From Brevundimonas sp. 357 (lineage in GTDB: Bacteria > Pseudomonadota > Alphaproteobacteria > Caulobacterales > Caulobacteraceae): a DNA stretch of 64,000 nt. Shown here one piece after another: positions 47,161 through 55,515 of the stretch; position 1 is the first letter of the stretch; the number at the start of each line of letters is the position of its first letter. Made by a program: the position numbers and the translations under genes. The stretch is from assembly GCF_003938605.1 (NCBI RefSeq), contig NZ_RHWX01000002.1:267596-331595 (forward strand), given 5' to 3'. The notes below the pieces were generated by a model. The model made no database searches, was not told where the DNA came from, and worked only from the letters and a program-made list of their open reading frames with translations.

Positions 47161-47178
47161 ATAGGAATATTCGCCTAT
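47161..47178. promoter_or_regulatory. ATAGG-N8-CCTAT dyad upstream of the S24 regulator
   Basis: The inverted repeat lies 28 bp before the chosen start of the S24 regulator and overlaps the last bases of the four-helix membrane protein gene. Position fits autoregulation; binding is inference. Confidence 0.4.
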
Positions 47179-47609
47179 TCAGCCTCTTCGCCCACGGCTC
47201 GACGCTCTTGCCAAGCGAGGACTGCGCCAATCGTGATGGCGAGCATGATGCCGTATCCGGTCATGTTGACGACCGTATAGAAGGCCGAGATGGTAGGCTG
47301 CATCTTCAGGAAAACCATCACGTGGCTGGCTACCGCGAGTAGTTGCAAGGCGCTGGCCCATACCGGCCACGATCGCGGGGATTTCCAGACTAGGGCGACG
47401 AAAACGCCCAGAACGATAATGTCGATGATGAACACCGGCCACTGCATGGCTTCGTAGCCGACCATCATCTGAGCGAGAATCGACAGGAACCAGGCGACAA
47501 GCATGGTGCCGGCGCCGATCCGCTCGGGCCTGCCGCCCTTGGTGAGCGCGAACAGCCCAGCCAAGAGCATAATGGATATGCCGACGTACTCGGATACGAA
47601 GCCGAACAT
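47175..47609 (-). CDS. four-helix integral membrane protein, unknown
   Basis: A 144-residue protein with four clear membrane helices (about 3-22, 34-51, 57-77 and 113-132, with a further hydrophobic stretch at 84-101) and short charged loops. I recognise no family. The C-terminus is acidic (AVGEEAE). It lies between the S24 regulator and a structured leader, both on the same strand. Its ribosome site, GGAGGGGG five bases before the ATG, is inside the 3' arm of a strong hairpin (47614-47641), so translation is probably controlled. Co-transcription with the regulator is possible. Confidence 0.72.
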   Translation of the reverse strand: MFGFVSEYVGISIMLLAGLFALTKGGRPERIGAGTMLVAWFLSILAQMMVGYEAMQWPVFIIDIIVLGVFVALVWKSPRSWPVWASALQLLAVASHVMVFLKMQPTISAFYTVVNMTGYGIMLAITIGAVLAWQERRAVGEEAE

Positions 47610-47613
47610 AGAA

Positions 47614-47691
47614 ACCCCCTCCGCTGTCCAGCGAAGGGGGTATCATGTCACCAAAGCGCCGAAGGCGCACCTAACTCTAGGTGTGAGTTAG
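47614..47691 (-). promoter_or_regulatory. structured leader with SD-occluding hairpin
   Basis: On the minus strand three hairpins follow one another: CTAACTC/GAGTTAG (47691-47671), GCGCC-TTC-GGCGC followed by TTT (47668-47656), and a 12-bp stem with one mismatch (47641-47614) whose 3' arm AGCGGAGGGGGT holds the Shine-Dalgarno of the four-helix protein. The layout fits an attenuator plus RNA switch or thermometer. Function is inference. Confidence 0.5.
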
Positions 47692-47698
47692 ATTAAAT

Positions 47699-48034
47699 TC
47701 ACGCAACCCGCAGGTGACCCATGGGGCGGCTGTCCCATTCGTCCGGCTTGGCCAGCGGACCAGCGGCGTAAGTGCCGTAGCCGAGACGGCGGTGGTCCTT
47801 GGCCATTTCATTGTGGCAGGCGACGATAGCTTCGCGAGCGGCGCTCAGAGCGGCGATGGATTCCATGGCCTTGGTCTGAGAGGCCGATGCGGCCACGGCG
47901 GAAACGGACAGGGCCGAACGGGCGCCGATCATCGACTGCACCAGGGAGGTGGCCTGCACGATCGCGTCGTCGATCGCTTTCTCGGTAGCGTGCAAATCAC
48001 CGGCGACGGCGGCGATCACTTCAGTGCGGTCCAT
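47699..48034 (-). CDS. hypothetical cytoplasmic helical protein
   Basis: A 111-residue protein I do not recognise. It starts at 48034 with GAGGGGT upstream. Residues 5-75 look helical (VIAAVAGDLHATEKAIDDAI, SQTKAMESIAALSAAREAIV) with a single Cys in ACHNEMAKDHRR; the C-terminal third is Gly/Pro-rich and ends RPMGHLRVA. No signal peptide or membrane helix. It precedes the structured leader of the four-helix membrane protein by a few bases. Between it and the thioesterase pair upstream is a 113-bp A/T-rich gap likely holding its promoter. Confidence 0.72.
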   Translation of the reverse strand: MDRTEVIAAVAGDLHATEKAIDDAIVQATSLVQSMIGARSALSVSAVAASASQTKAMESIAALSAAREAIVACHNEMAKDHRRLGYGTYAAGPLAKPDEWDSRPMGHLRVA

Positions 48035-48147
48035 AGCATACCCCTCATCAAATCTGCGAGGAGCAATAGTTAACACGCGTTAAGGCTGTTTGGTAGGAAT
48101 TTCTTTACCATTGGTTACTTTACGCGTTTCGCGTGTGAAAGCTCACT

Positions 48148-48552
48148 TCAGGTTGTGATCTCTTCGTCCAGTAGGAAGTGGGCGGTCAGGCTGGCGATTG
48201 GCTGGGCGTAGTTTTCCTGCCAGGCCTCGGCGATGACATGAGCGACCCTGCGCCCGGCGCGGTTGATGCGGGCGCGAGCGAAGACGTGGATGGGCTTGCC
48301 AGAACGAAGGTAGGCCACGGTGACGTTTATCGGGCGGGGCAGCCGCAGCCGCGGATAGGTCAGTGAGACCTGGGCCATGGCGGTCATCTCCAACAGCGCG
48401 GCTGTAGAGCCGCCATGCAGGGCGGGCAGGAGAGGGTTGCCGATGAGTTTGTCGTCGAACGGCATGGTCACGGTGACTTCATCGCCGTTCACCTGCGTCT
48501 GCAGACCGAGGAAGCGCGCATAGGGCAGGCTGTCGAGCAGGAAGGCGGTCAT
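48148..48552 (-). CDS. PaaI-like hotdog thioesterase
   Basis: A 134-residue single hotdog domain of the PaaI thioesterase type. NPLLPALHGGSTAALLEM has the HGG loop and the acidic residue on the central helix used in acyl-CoA hydrolysis, and INVTVAYLRSGKP follows the family pattern. It is probably a tetramer acting on acyl- or aryl-CoA. Its start overlaps the stop of a second hotdog gene by four bases, so the two are coupled and may form a mixed complex or arose by duplication. Substrate unknown. Confidence 0.88.
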   Translation of the reverse strand: MTAFLLDSLPYARFLGLQTQVNGDEVTVTMPFDDKLIGNPLLPALHGGSTAALLEMTAMAQVSLTYPRLRLPRPINVTVAYLRSGKPIHVFARARINRAGRRVAHVIAEAWQENYAQPIASLTAHFLLDEEITT

Positions 48553-49031
48553 GCGGCGTCCTTCGCGCGACGAGGTTTCAGGTTGGCGCCGGTGCGGCTG
48601 TCGCCTTCTGCGCTGACCATGTAGGCGGATTGGGCGGCGGCGACAGGGTCGCTTGGGTCGTCTTCGAACGCCCAGGCGCGCACGAAGGCCAGATTGCGGG
48701 TCAGGCGATAGCAGCGGGCTTCAGCCAACAGGTCGCGCCCAGGTTGTGCGGCTCTCATGTAATCTACGCGCAGGTCCAGTGTCGCGATCGGGCGAAAAGC
48801 GTCCAGCGCCACCCAGACGGCCAGCCCGCCCGCATGATCGAGCAGGGTCGTCACCAAGCCGCCGGCCAGGACGCCAGTCTCGGGATCGCCGACCAGGTCG
48901 GCGTGATAGGGAACGCGCATCCGAACGCGGTCGCCCTCAAGGCCTTCATAGGCGAAGCCCAGGGCGTGGGTGTGGGCGGCGCCGGAGGCCAGTTGCGGCA
49001 ATAGGGTGGTGAGGAACGAATCCGTCATCAA
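48549..49031 (-). CDS. PaaI-like hotdog thioesterase, second copy
   Basis: A 160-residue hotdog protein upstream of and overlapping the first. The loop reads DPETGVLAGGLVTTLLDHAGG, so the usual His of HGG is Ala while the helix Asp is kept. DLRVDYMRAAQPGRDLLAEARC is the second half signature. The loss of the His may lower activity or shift specificity. The pair appears to be a tandem duplication that diverged. It is divergent from the exonuclease gene at 49101, with 69 bp between for both promoters. Confidence 0.86.
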   Translation of the reverse strand: MMTDSFLTTLLPQLASGAAHTHALGFAYEGLEGDRVRMRVPYHADLVGDPETGVLAGGLVTTLLDHAGGLAVWVALDAFRPIATLDLRVDYMRAAQPGRDLLAEARCYRLTRNLAFVRAWAFEDDPSDPVAAAQSAYMVSAEGDSRTGANLKPRRAKDAA

Positions 49032-49100
49032 GGCGTCCTTTTATGAGCGTCGCCCTTGGTCGCCTGTCCGGCGCAGTCTTGTCCAGCCAACCTTGATCTG

Positions 49101-50168
49101 ATGATGCGCCCTCAGGATCTTTTACGACCCACGCCCGCAGGCCTCTATTGTTCTCCGGGTGATTTCTACATCGACCCGGTGCGTCCGGTGGATCGGGCGG
49201 TGATCACCCACGGCCATTCCGACCATGCGCGCGCCGGGCACGGTGCAGTTCTGGCGACGACTGAGACCCTGGCGATAATGGCCGTGCGATACGGCATGGA
49301 TTTCTCCGGGCGGATGCAGGCTGTCGACTATGGAGAGACGACATCCGTCGGCGGCGTTGATGTGCGGCTGGTTCCGGCCGGGCATGTTCTGGGTTCTGCG
49401 CAGGTCGTTGTCAGCCGCAACGGTCTGATCATGACTGTGTCTGGCGACTACAAGCGGCGTCGCGATCCGACCTGCGTCCCGTTTGAACTGACGCCTTGCC
49501 ATGTCTTTATTTCGGAGGCGACGTTCGGCCTTCCGGTTTTCGTTCATCCCCCCGACGCCGATGAGATCGACAGGCTGATGCGTTCACTGGCGCAGTTTCC
49601 GGACAGGGCGCATCTGATCGGCGCCTATGCCTTGGGTAAGGCGCAGCGCATTATTTGCCTGTTGCGCGAGAGGGGGTGGGAGCGGCCGATCTACGTTCAT
49701 GGCGCGCTGGAGCGGTTGAACGAGCTCTATAAGGCGTCGGGTGTCGGTTTGGGGGCGCTGAGGCCAGCCACGGGTCTGAAACCTGGAGCTCTTGGCGGTG
49801 AGGTGGTCATTGCTCCGCCATCGGCAGTGCAGGACCGTTGGGCGCGCCGCTTTGCTGAGCCGATCATGGCTTTCGCTTCAGGTTGGATGGGCGTTCGGGC
49901 GCGAGCGCTTCAGCGCGGCGTGGAACTGCCGCTGGTGATTTCCGATCACGCGGACTGGCCGGAGTTGACCCGCACCTTCAACGAGATCGCGCCGGAAGAA
50001 GTGTGGATCACCCATGGTCGGGAAGAGGGGCTGCTGCGCTGGTGTGAACTGGCGGGCGTCAAAGCGCGCGCCTTACGTCTTGTGGGATATGACGAGGAGG
50101 GCGGAGGCGAAGGGGCGATTTCAGAAGCCTTGCCTGACCAAGGTCAGGCTGCGCCGCGGTCCTTGTGA
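49101..50168 (+). CDS. ligase-associated DNA exonuclease (metallo-beta-lactamase fold)
   Basis: A 355-residue MBL/beta-CASP enzyme. Metal motif HGHSDHARAGH near residue 38, VPAGHVLGSAQV, SGDYKRRRDPTC, SEATFGLP, SDHADWPEL and THGREEGLLRW match the exonuclease that usually sits with an ATP-dependent DNA ligase and a ligase-associated helicase. Such enzymes are thought to process DNA ends during repair. Here the ligase and helicase are not adjacent. Two ATGs in a row at 49101 and 49104 are both possible. It converges on a hybrid kinase gene with a 25-bp overlap. Confidence 0.88.
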   Translation: MMRPQDLLRPTPAGLYCSPGDFYIDPVRPVDRAVITHGHSDHARAGHGAVLATTETLAIMAVRYGMDFSGRMQAVDYGETTSVGGVDVRLVPAGHVLGSAQVVVSRNGLIMTVSGDYKRRRDPTCVPFELTPCHVFISEATFGLPVFVHPPDADEIDRLMRSLAQFPDRAHLIGAYALGKAQRIICLLRERGWERPIYVHGALERLNELYKASGVGLGALRPATGLKPGALGGEVVIAPPSAVQDRWARRFAEPIMAFASGWMGVRARALQRGVELPLVISDHADWPELTRTFNEIAPEEVWITHGREEGLLRWCELAGVKARALRLVGYDEEGGGEGAISEALPDQGQAAPRSL

Positions 50169-51730
50169 GCGACTGCAGGTTCGGCAGGTTCCAGGGCTGT
50201 ATTCATGGCCAGACGCAGTCGCTCGGGCTTGATCGGCTTTTCGACCACGGCGGCCATGCCCGCCGCCAGATAGGCTTTGGCGTCGTCAGGGTCCGCGTTT
50301 GCGGTAAGGGCGATGATGGGCAGACGGCCCGCTGCGCCGGGGAGGGCGCGGATGGCGCGCGTGGCCCCGACGCCGTCCAGGCGAGGCATCTTGATATCCA
50401 TGAGGATTAGGTCGAAGCGGCGGGACTGAACGGCCTCCACGGCCTCTTGACCGTCCTCAACGGTTTCGGAGGTGCAGCCGAACATTTCGCAAAGGGCCTG
50501 AGCCACCACGCGGTTGGTGGCGTTGTCGTCGGCGATCAGGACGTGCGGCTGGGCCTGCAGGTGCAGGTGATCCAGATTCGCTACGTTTGAGGGGGTCTCC
50601 TGCTCCATCAGGGCGATGGGAGCTTCCAGATCAAAAGCGAAGGTGGCGCCGCGACCGATGTTGTTTTCAGCCCGCAGCCGGCCGTCCATGCACTGGATCA
50701 GGCGTCCACTGACCATCAGGCCGAGATCGCAGGATTCCTCGGTGTTCTCATCCAGTCGCCGCGTCTCAGCTGACCCGTCGTCACGGACGCGGGCTTCTAT
50801 CAACACGCGATCGCCGTGAGCGAGAGCCTTGAGGCTGGCTTCCACCATGCCGTGACGGGTGTTGCCCAGTGCGGCGCTGATCAGATTGTTGAACACCTGC
50901 TTCAACCGGTCGGCGTCGATCATGGCCGCCAGTTCGGTGTCGCCTTCATAGCCGACCATCAGGGTCACGCTGTCCTGGGCGGCGCGGGGGGACCAGTGGG
51001 TCTGCAACTCGTCCATCAAGGTGCGAAGGGGGGTAGGGGCGGGCGACAACTGCAATTCGCCAGCCTCTGCGCGCGCCAGGTCCAGTGCGTCACGCAGGTT
51101 GTCGAGCAGGTCTTCCGCCGATTCCATGATGGTGCGAGCGTGAGCCTTGGCCGCTTCGTTCAATGGCTGCCGGTGCAGCAACTCGGCGACGGCGAGAACT
51201 CCGTTCATGGAGGTGCTGAGTTCGCGATTGAGCAGGCCCATGAAGCGGCTTTTTTCACGTGCGGCGGTCTGCATTGCGCTGTCGGCGTCGGCTGCGGCGC
51301 GCGCCTGCTCGGCCAAATGCTGGTTTTCATGCTTTTGCAGCTTGTTGACGGCGCGCAGCAGGGCCACCGCCGTGCCGACGCCGCGATAGGCGCCGTTGCG
51401 AGTGACGATGAAGCCGCGCATCAAGGTGCCCGGTCCGCTTTTCAGGATGATGTCGGCGAAGGCGTCGATGCGGACGCCGGATTCCACTACCGCAGGCTCG
51501 GAGTCCATCAGGTGGGCGATTTCGCGAGCGCCATACAGACTGGGGCCCAGCGGCCCCGCTAACTTCATCAGGAAGTCGCTGCGTTCGATCAGGCCGACGG
51601 GACGCTCGCCGTCCACAACGGCGATCACCAGGGTGTCCGGCTCGCGCTCGAAACGCGCGAATATCTCTCCTGTTTTTGCAGAAGGAGATACGGGCTCCGC
51701 CCGCTCGGTCAGCACTTCGATCGTCGGCAT
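50144..51730 (-). CDS. CBS-hybrid histidine kinase with degenerate kinase core, intact receiver
   Basis: A 528-residue cytoplasmic protein: a CBS-pair-like N-terminus (about 10-128; VVDGERPVGLIERSDFLMKLAGPLG, split here at GLIERSDFL), a coiled helix (130-160), a dimerisation helix, an ATPase-like domain, and a receiver. The H-box reads FMGLLNRELSTSMNG (163-177): the phospho-accepting His is Arg169 and the R/P of HExRTP are Ser. The N-box Asn is Ala286 and the first G-box reads DDGSA. The receiver is complete (Asp401/402, Asp445 in LMDIKMP, Thr476, Lys498). It is therefore likely a pseudokinase that docks a partner or only supplies a regulated receiver. It is monocistronic and converges on the exonuclease gene. 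Confidence 0.87.
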   Translation of the reverse strand: MPTIEVLTERAEPVSPSAKTGEIFARFEREPDTLVIAVVDGERPVGLIERSDFLMKLAGPLGPSLYGAREIAHLMDSEPAVVESGVRIDAFADIILKSGPGTLMRGFIVTRNGAYRGVGTAVALLRAVNKLQKHENQHLAEQARAAADADSAMQTAAREKSRFMGLLNRELSTSMNGVLAVAELLHRQPLNEAAKAHARTIMESAEDLLDNLRDALDLARAEAGELQLSPAPTPLRTLMDELQTHWSPRAAQDSVTLMVGYEGDTELAAMIDADRLKQVFNNLISAALGNTRHGMVEASLKALAHGDRVLIEARVRDDGSAETRRLDENTEESCDLGLMVSGRLIQCMDGRLRAENNIGRGATFAFDLEAPIALMEQETPSNVANLDHLHLQAQPHVLIADDNATNRVVAQALCEMFGCTSETVEDGQEAVEAVQSRRFDLILMDIKMPRLDGVGATRAIRALPGAAGRLPIIALTANADPDDAKAYLAAGMAAVVEKPIKPERLRLAMNTALEPAEPAVAHKDRGAA

Positions 51731-51924
51731 TCGGCCGGACTCCTACTGAGACCATTTTACATTCTTTGAAAATATTTGCTGAACGGTTAAGCGCGACCGC
51801 AGATTCTGCGACATGGCTTTCTTTTGCCGGGCGGGCCGGTCTGGCCTATGCTGTGTGATTACCCATCTTCCGATCCTGGAACGTCCTTGGATGCGCGCGG
51901 CTGACGGCCGACCGCAGGTTTGTC

Positions 51925-52641
51925 ATGAACGAAATCCCCCCCAACGCATTAACTTCCGCCCTGGTCCTCTTCTCAGGCGGGCAGGACAGCGCCACCTGCC
52001 TGGCCTGGGCGCTGGAGCGTTTCGATCGGGTGGAGACCGTCGGTTTCGACTACGGCCAGCGTCATGCGGTCGAGATGCAGGCGCGCCAGTCCGTTCGCGA
52101 GGAACTGGTTAAGGCCTTGCCGCATTGGGCCGAGCGTCTGGGGGACGATCATGTGGTCGATCTGACGGGCTTCGGCGCCATCGGCGAGACGGCGATGACG
52201 ACCGAACGCGCCATCGAGGCGGACGCGCGCGGCCTGCCCAATACCTTCGTGCCGGGTCGCAATCTGATCTTCCTGGTGGCGGCGGCGGCCCTGGCGGATC
52301 GCAGAGGGGCGGAAGTCCTGATCGGCGGCATGTGCGAGACCGACTATTCCGGTTATCCCGACTGCCGCAACGAGACGATCCAGGCGACGGCGCGCGCCCT
52401 GTCGTTGGGCCTGGACAAGTCTGTTCCGGTCGAGACGCCCCTGATGTTCCTGACCAAGGCTCAGACCTGGGAATTGGCGGATCAGATCGGCGGTCGCGCC
52501 CTGGTCGAGGCCATCATCGAGTTCAGCCACACCTGCTATCTGGGCGACCGGACGCATCGCCATGTCTGGGGTTATGGCTGCGGGGCTTGTCCGGCCTGTG
52601 AACTGCGCGCGGCCGGTTATGCGCAATGGGCGGCCGCATGA
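51925..52641 (+). CDS. queC: 7-cyano-7-deazaguanine synthase
   Basis: A 238-residue QueC that uses ATP and ammonia to turn 7-carboxy-7-deazaguanine into preQ0. The PP-loop is [18 protein letters not shown] and DYGQRHAVE follows. The C-terminal zinc site has four Cys in [20 protein letters not shown] and the CELR that comes next. The start has AGG eight to nine bases upstream. It overlaps queE by four bases (ATGA). queD is not in the window. The 194-bp upstream region holds no preQ1 riboswitch that I can see. Confidence 0.96.
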   Translation: MNEIPPNALTSALVLFSGGQDSATCLAWALERFDRVETVGFDYGQRHAVEMQARQSVREELVKALPHWAERLGDDHVVDLTGFGAIGETAMTTERAIEADARGLPNTFVPGRNLIFLVAAAALADRRGAEVLIGGMCETDYSGYPDCRNETIQATARALSLGLDKSVPVETPLMFLTKAQTWELADQIGGRALVEAIIEFSHTCYLGDRTHRHVWGYGCGACPACELRAAGYAQWAAA

Positions 52642-53273
52642 CCTATTCGGCCAAGGAAGTCTTCCTGACGGTGCAGGGCGAGGGTGGACAGGCGGGGCGC
52701 CCCGCGGTCTTTCTGCGCTTTGCCGGATGCAATCTGTGGAGCGGGCTGGAGCGGGACCGTGCAACGGCGATCTGCACCTTCTGCGATACGGATTTCGTCG
52801 GGGTGAACGGCGACGGCGGCGGCAAGTTCAAGACCGCGGACCTGATGGCCGACCATGTCGCCGGGATGTGGCGCGGCCGCGAAGGCGATCCGAAACTGGT
52901 GGTCTGCACGGGCGGCGAGCCGCTGATGCAACTGGATGCGCCGCTGATCGACGCCCTGCACGCACGCGGATTCGAGATCGCCATCGAATCCAACGGCACC
53001 CTGACGGCGCCGGACGGCATCGACTGGATCTGCATCAGCCCCAAGGCCGACGCCCCCGTGGTTCAGACCTCAGGGCAGGAGCTGAAGCTGGTCTTTCCTC
53101 AGCCGCTGGCCATGCCCGACCGCTTTGAACATCTCGATTTCGAGCGGTTCTGGCTTCAGCCGATGGATGGCCCTGATCAGGTCGCCAACACCGCCGCCGC
53201 CATCGAATACTGTCTGACCCACCCGCAATGGCGGCTCAGCGTTCAGACGCATAAATACATCGGGGTGCGCTAG
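52638..53273 (+). CDS. queE: 7-carboxy-7-deazaguanine synthase (radical SAM)
   Basis: A 211-residue QueE that rearranges 6-carboxytetrahydropterin to 7-carboxy-7-deazaguanine. The Fe-S cysteines are in an expanded form: FAGCNLWSG, then [11 protein letters not shown], giving C-x14-C-x2-C rather than CxxxCxxC, a known proteobacterial QueE variant. [14 protein letters not shown] and [11 protein letters not shown] are also typical. The start at 52638 overlaps the queC stop. The product feeds QueC, so the two form a coupled operon. A further start four codons upstream is possible but less likely. Confidence 0.95.
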   Translation: MTYSAKEVFLTVQGEGGQAGRPAVFLRFAGCNLWSGLERDRATAICTFCDTDFVGVNGDGGGKFKTADLMADHVAGMWRGREGDPKLVVCTGGEPLMQLDAPLIDALHARGFEIAIESNGTLTAPDGIDWICISPKADAPVVQTSGQELKLVFPQPLAMPDRFEHLDFERFWLQPMDGPDQVANTAAAIEYCLTHPQWRLSVQTHKYIGVR

Positions 53274-53276
53274 GGA

Positions 53277-53540
53277 TCAGCAGGTTTTGCCCTGACGCTG
53301 TCTTTCTTTGCAGCGGCGTTGTTCACGTTCGTATTCGCGCTGCTCGCGCTCGCGCTTGGTCTTGGTTTCCTCGTCCGAGGTGGTGACGGCGTCGAAGCCC
53401 GCGCCGACGGCGGCGCCCGTCACCTTGGCCGCGCCGCCGACCACGGCGGCTCCGGCGCCGACGACGGCGCCCGCGACGCAGCCCTGAAGCATCAGGGCGG
53501 CGGACAGGCAGAGGGCGAGGGCGGTGAGGCGCTGGATCAT
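53277..53540 (-). CDS. small Gly-zipper lipoprotein with charged tail
   Basis: An 87-residue protein. Lipobox LMLQGC at about residue 20 follows a short hydrophobic signal. The mature part is a glycine/alanine zipper (AGAVVGAGAAVVGGAAKVTG) and then a highly charged helix rich in Glu, Arg and Lys (KTKREREQREYEREQRRCKE), probably a coiled coil. It should sit on a membrane face in the envelope. The start at 53540 is where the signal begins; a longer open frame upstream lacks support. It converges on queE three bases away. Confidence 0.78.
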   Translation of the reverse strand: MIQRLTALALCLSAALMLQGCVAGAVVGAGAAVVGGAAKVTGAAVGAGFDAVTTSDEETKTKREREQREYEREQRRCKERQRQGKTC

Positions 53541-53580
53541 GACGGCACTCTGCCGCGCCGCTGGCCTTCTGTCAGTGCGC

Positions 53581-53612
53581 AAAAGAAAGGGGACGCTCTT
53601 TGAAGCGCCCCC
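53581..53612 (-). terminator. intrinsic terminator of the pirin gene
   Basis: On the minus strand GGGG-C-GCT-type arms (53612-53604 and 53597-53589) pair around a six-base loop with one A-C mismatch, followed by TTTCTTTT. It is 25 bp past the pirin stop. Confidence 0.8.
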
Positions 53613-53636
53613 TGTGATCTTTCGATCAAGGTAGTC

Positions 53637-54332
53637 TTACAGGCTGTCGACCATGACCAGTTCGGCGTCTTCGGCGGCCGTGATGGTGATGGTCAGCTCG
53701 TCGATGATGCCGGCGCCGTCGCGGGCGTTCAGCGTGGTTCCGTTGACGTCCACCCGGCCCACGGCGGGCACCAGATAGGCGCGGCGACCGGCGGCCAGGT
53801 CATAGGTCAGGCTCTCGCCCGCTTTCAGCGTCGCAGCCAGGATCTTGGCGTCGGCGTTGATCGACAGGGCCTCGTCCGCCGGATCGCCCGAGGCGACGAC
53901 GGTGAAACGGCCTGAGCGGTCGTTCTTGGGGAACTCCCGCTGGCCCCAGGACGGCTGGGCGCCCGGTTTGTCCGTCTCGATCCAGATCTGGAACAGGGTG
54001 GTCGTTTCGTCCTCGAGGTTGAACTCGGAGTGACGCACGCCGGTCCCTGCGCTCATCACCTGAACGTCGCCCGCGCCGGTGCGGCCCTTGTTGCCCATCG
54101 AGTCCTCGTGGGTGATGGCGCCAGTGCGGACATAGGTGATGATTTCCATGTCGGCGTGCGGGTGAGGCGGAAAGCCCGAGCGGGCGCCGATCTCGTCGTC
54201 GTTCCAGACGCGCAGACGGCCCCAGCCCATGCGCCTGGGATCATAGTAGTTGGCGAACGAGAAGTGGTGTTTGGCGTTCAGCCAGCCGTGGTTGGCGCCG
54301 CCGAGGGTGTTGAAAGGTCTGACGTCGATCAT
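53637..54332 (-). CDS. pirin-family cupin protein
   Basis: A 231-residue bicupin of the YhhW/pirin group. The N-terminal cupin carries the metal ligands in PHPHADMEIITYV and GTGVRHSEFN, and the Pirin_C/bicupin part has LVPAVGRVDVNG. Some members oxidise quercetin; others are only stress-responsive. GGGAG precedes the start at 54332 by eight bases. It is a single gene with its own terminator. The upstream 86 bp up to aroC's 3' end contain an A/T-rich tract likely to be its promoter. Confidence 0.9.
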   Translation of the reverse strand: MIDVRPFNTLGGANHGWLNAKHHFSFANYYDPRRMGWGRLRVWNDDEIGARSGFPPHPHADMEIITYVRTGAITHEDSMGNKGRTGAGDVQVMSAGTGVRHSEFNLEDETTTLFQIWIETDKPGAQPSWGQREFPKNDRSGRFTVVASGDPADEALSINADAKILAATLKAGESLTYDLAAGRRAYLVPAVGRVDVNGTTLNARDGAGIIDELTITITAAEDAELVMVDSL

Positions 54333-54418
54333 GGTTCGGTCTCCCATCCGAGGAATGCTTGAGACCTAGATAGGATCGCCAAATCTTATTTGCAACTGTC
54401 TTTGTTTCTTATTGAGCG

Positions 54419-55504
54419 TCAGCCCATCTGCGCCCGGTGCCGCAGCTTGGCGTCGGCCAGGACGATGGCCGCCATGGCTTCGACGACCGGCACGCCGCGC
54501 AGGGCGACGCAGGGGTCATGGCGGCCCTTGGTGCGCAGATCGACTTCGGCGCCGTCGCGGTTGATGGTCTGGCGCAGGGTCAGGATGGACGACGTGGGTT
54601 TGAACGCCACGCGGGCCGTCAACGGCTGGCCGGTGGAGATGCCGCCCAGGACGCCCCCCGCCTTGTTCGACAGGAAGATCGGCAGGCCGTCGTCGCCCAG
54701 GCGCATCTCGTCGGCGTTGTCCTCGCCCGACAGTTCGGCGGCGCCGAAGCCCGCGCCGATCTCGACGCCCTTGACGGCGTTGATGGACATCAGGCCCGCC
54801 GCCAACTCGGCGTCCAGCTTGGCGTAGAGAGGCGCGCCCCAACCGGCGGGGACGCCCGTGACCTCCAGCGCCACGACGGCGCCGATGGAGGAGCAGGCCT
54901 TGCGCACGCCGTCCAGATAGGCCTCCCAGGCGGGAACTACGTCGGCCGAGGCGGCGAACAGGGCGTTGTCATAGACGGCGTCGAAGTCGATCGCTTCGTC
55001 GGCGATGCGGTGCGGCCCCAGCTGGACCACGCCGGCGCGGATGCGAATGGTCTCGCCCAGGACTTTGCGCGCCACGGCTCCTGCGGCGACGCGGCTGGCC
55101 GTTTCACGGGCCGAGGAGCGGCCGCCGCCGCGATGGTCGCGGATGCCGTACTTGGCCTGATAGGCGTAATCGGCGTGGCCAGGGCGGAAGGCGCGGGCGA
55201 TCTCGCCGTAATCCTTGGAACGCTGGTCGGTGTTCTCGATCATCAGACTGATCGGCGTGCCGGTCGTGACCGGGCCGTTTCCGTCGTCGAAGACGCCGGA
55301 CAGGATGCGGACCTGATCCGCCTCCTGCCGCTGGGTGACGAAGCGGCTGCCGCCGGGTTTCCTCAGATCCAGCCAGGGCTGGATGTCGGCTTCGGTCAGC
55401 GGGATCAGCGGGGGGCAGCCGTCGACGACACAGCCGATGGCCGGGCCATGGCTTTCGCCCCAGGTGGTGATGCGGAACAGGTGGCCGAAGGTGTTGTGCG
55501 ACAT
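54419..55504 (-). CDS. aroC: chorismate synthase
   Basis: A 361-residue AroC, last step of the shikimate pathway (EPSP to chorismate, with reduced FMN). The three PROSITE-type signatures are visible: [17 protein letters not shown] at the N-terminus, [14 protein letters not shown] followed by [15 protein letters not shown], and the C-terminal [16 protein letters not shown] segment ([20 protein letters not shown]). The frame is open far upstream but the family's [16 protein letters not shown] beginning is at 55504. It lies 11 bp downstream of the J-domain gene on the same strand, so both may be co-transcribed. Confidence 0.96.
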   Translation of the reverse strand: MSHNTFGHLFRITTWGESHGPAIGCVVDGCPPLIPLTEADIQPWLDLRKPGGSRFVTQRQEADQVRILSGVFDDGNGPVTTGTPISLMIENTDQRSKDYGEIARAFRPGHADYAYQAKYGIRDHRGGGRSSARETASRVAAGAVARKVLGETIRIRAGVVQLGPHRIADEAIDFDAVYDNALFAASADVVPAWEAYLDGVRKACSSIGAVVALEVTGVPAGWGAPLYAKLDAELAAGLMSINAVKGVEIGAGFGAAELSGEDNADEMRLGDDGLPIFLSNKAGGVLGGISTGQPLTARVAFKPTSSILTLRQTINRDGAEVDLRTKGRHDPCVALRGVPVVEAMAAIVLADAKLRHRAQMG

Positions 55505-55515
55505 GATGGCGAGGC

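Noticed and set aside
48070..48083. TTAA-CACGCG-TTAA, resembling a CtrA cell-cycle regulator site upstream of the gene at 47699-48034.
   Set aside because: The known CtrA full site is TTAA-N7-TTAA; the spacing here is six, so I do not call it, though a weak site is possible.
51731..51924. Possible preQ1 riboswitch before queC.
   Set aside because: I could not find a preQ1-type pseudoknot or conserved aptamer core by eye; a covariance model search would decide.
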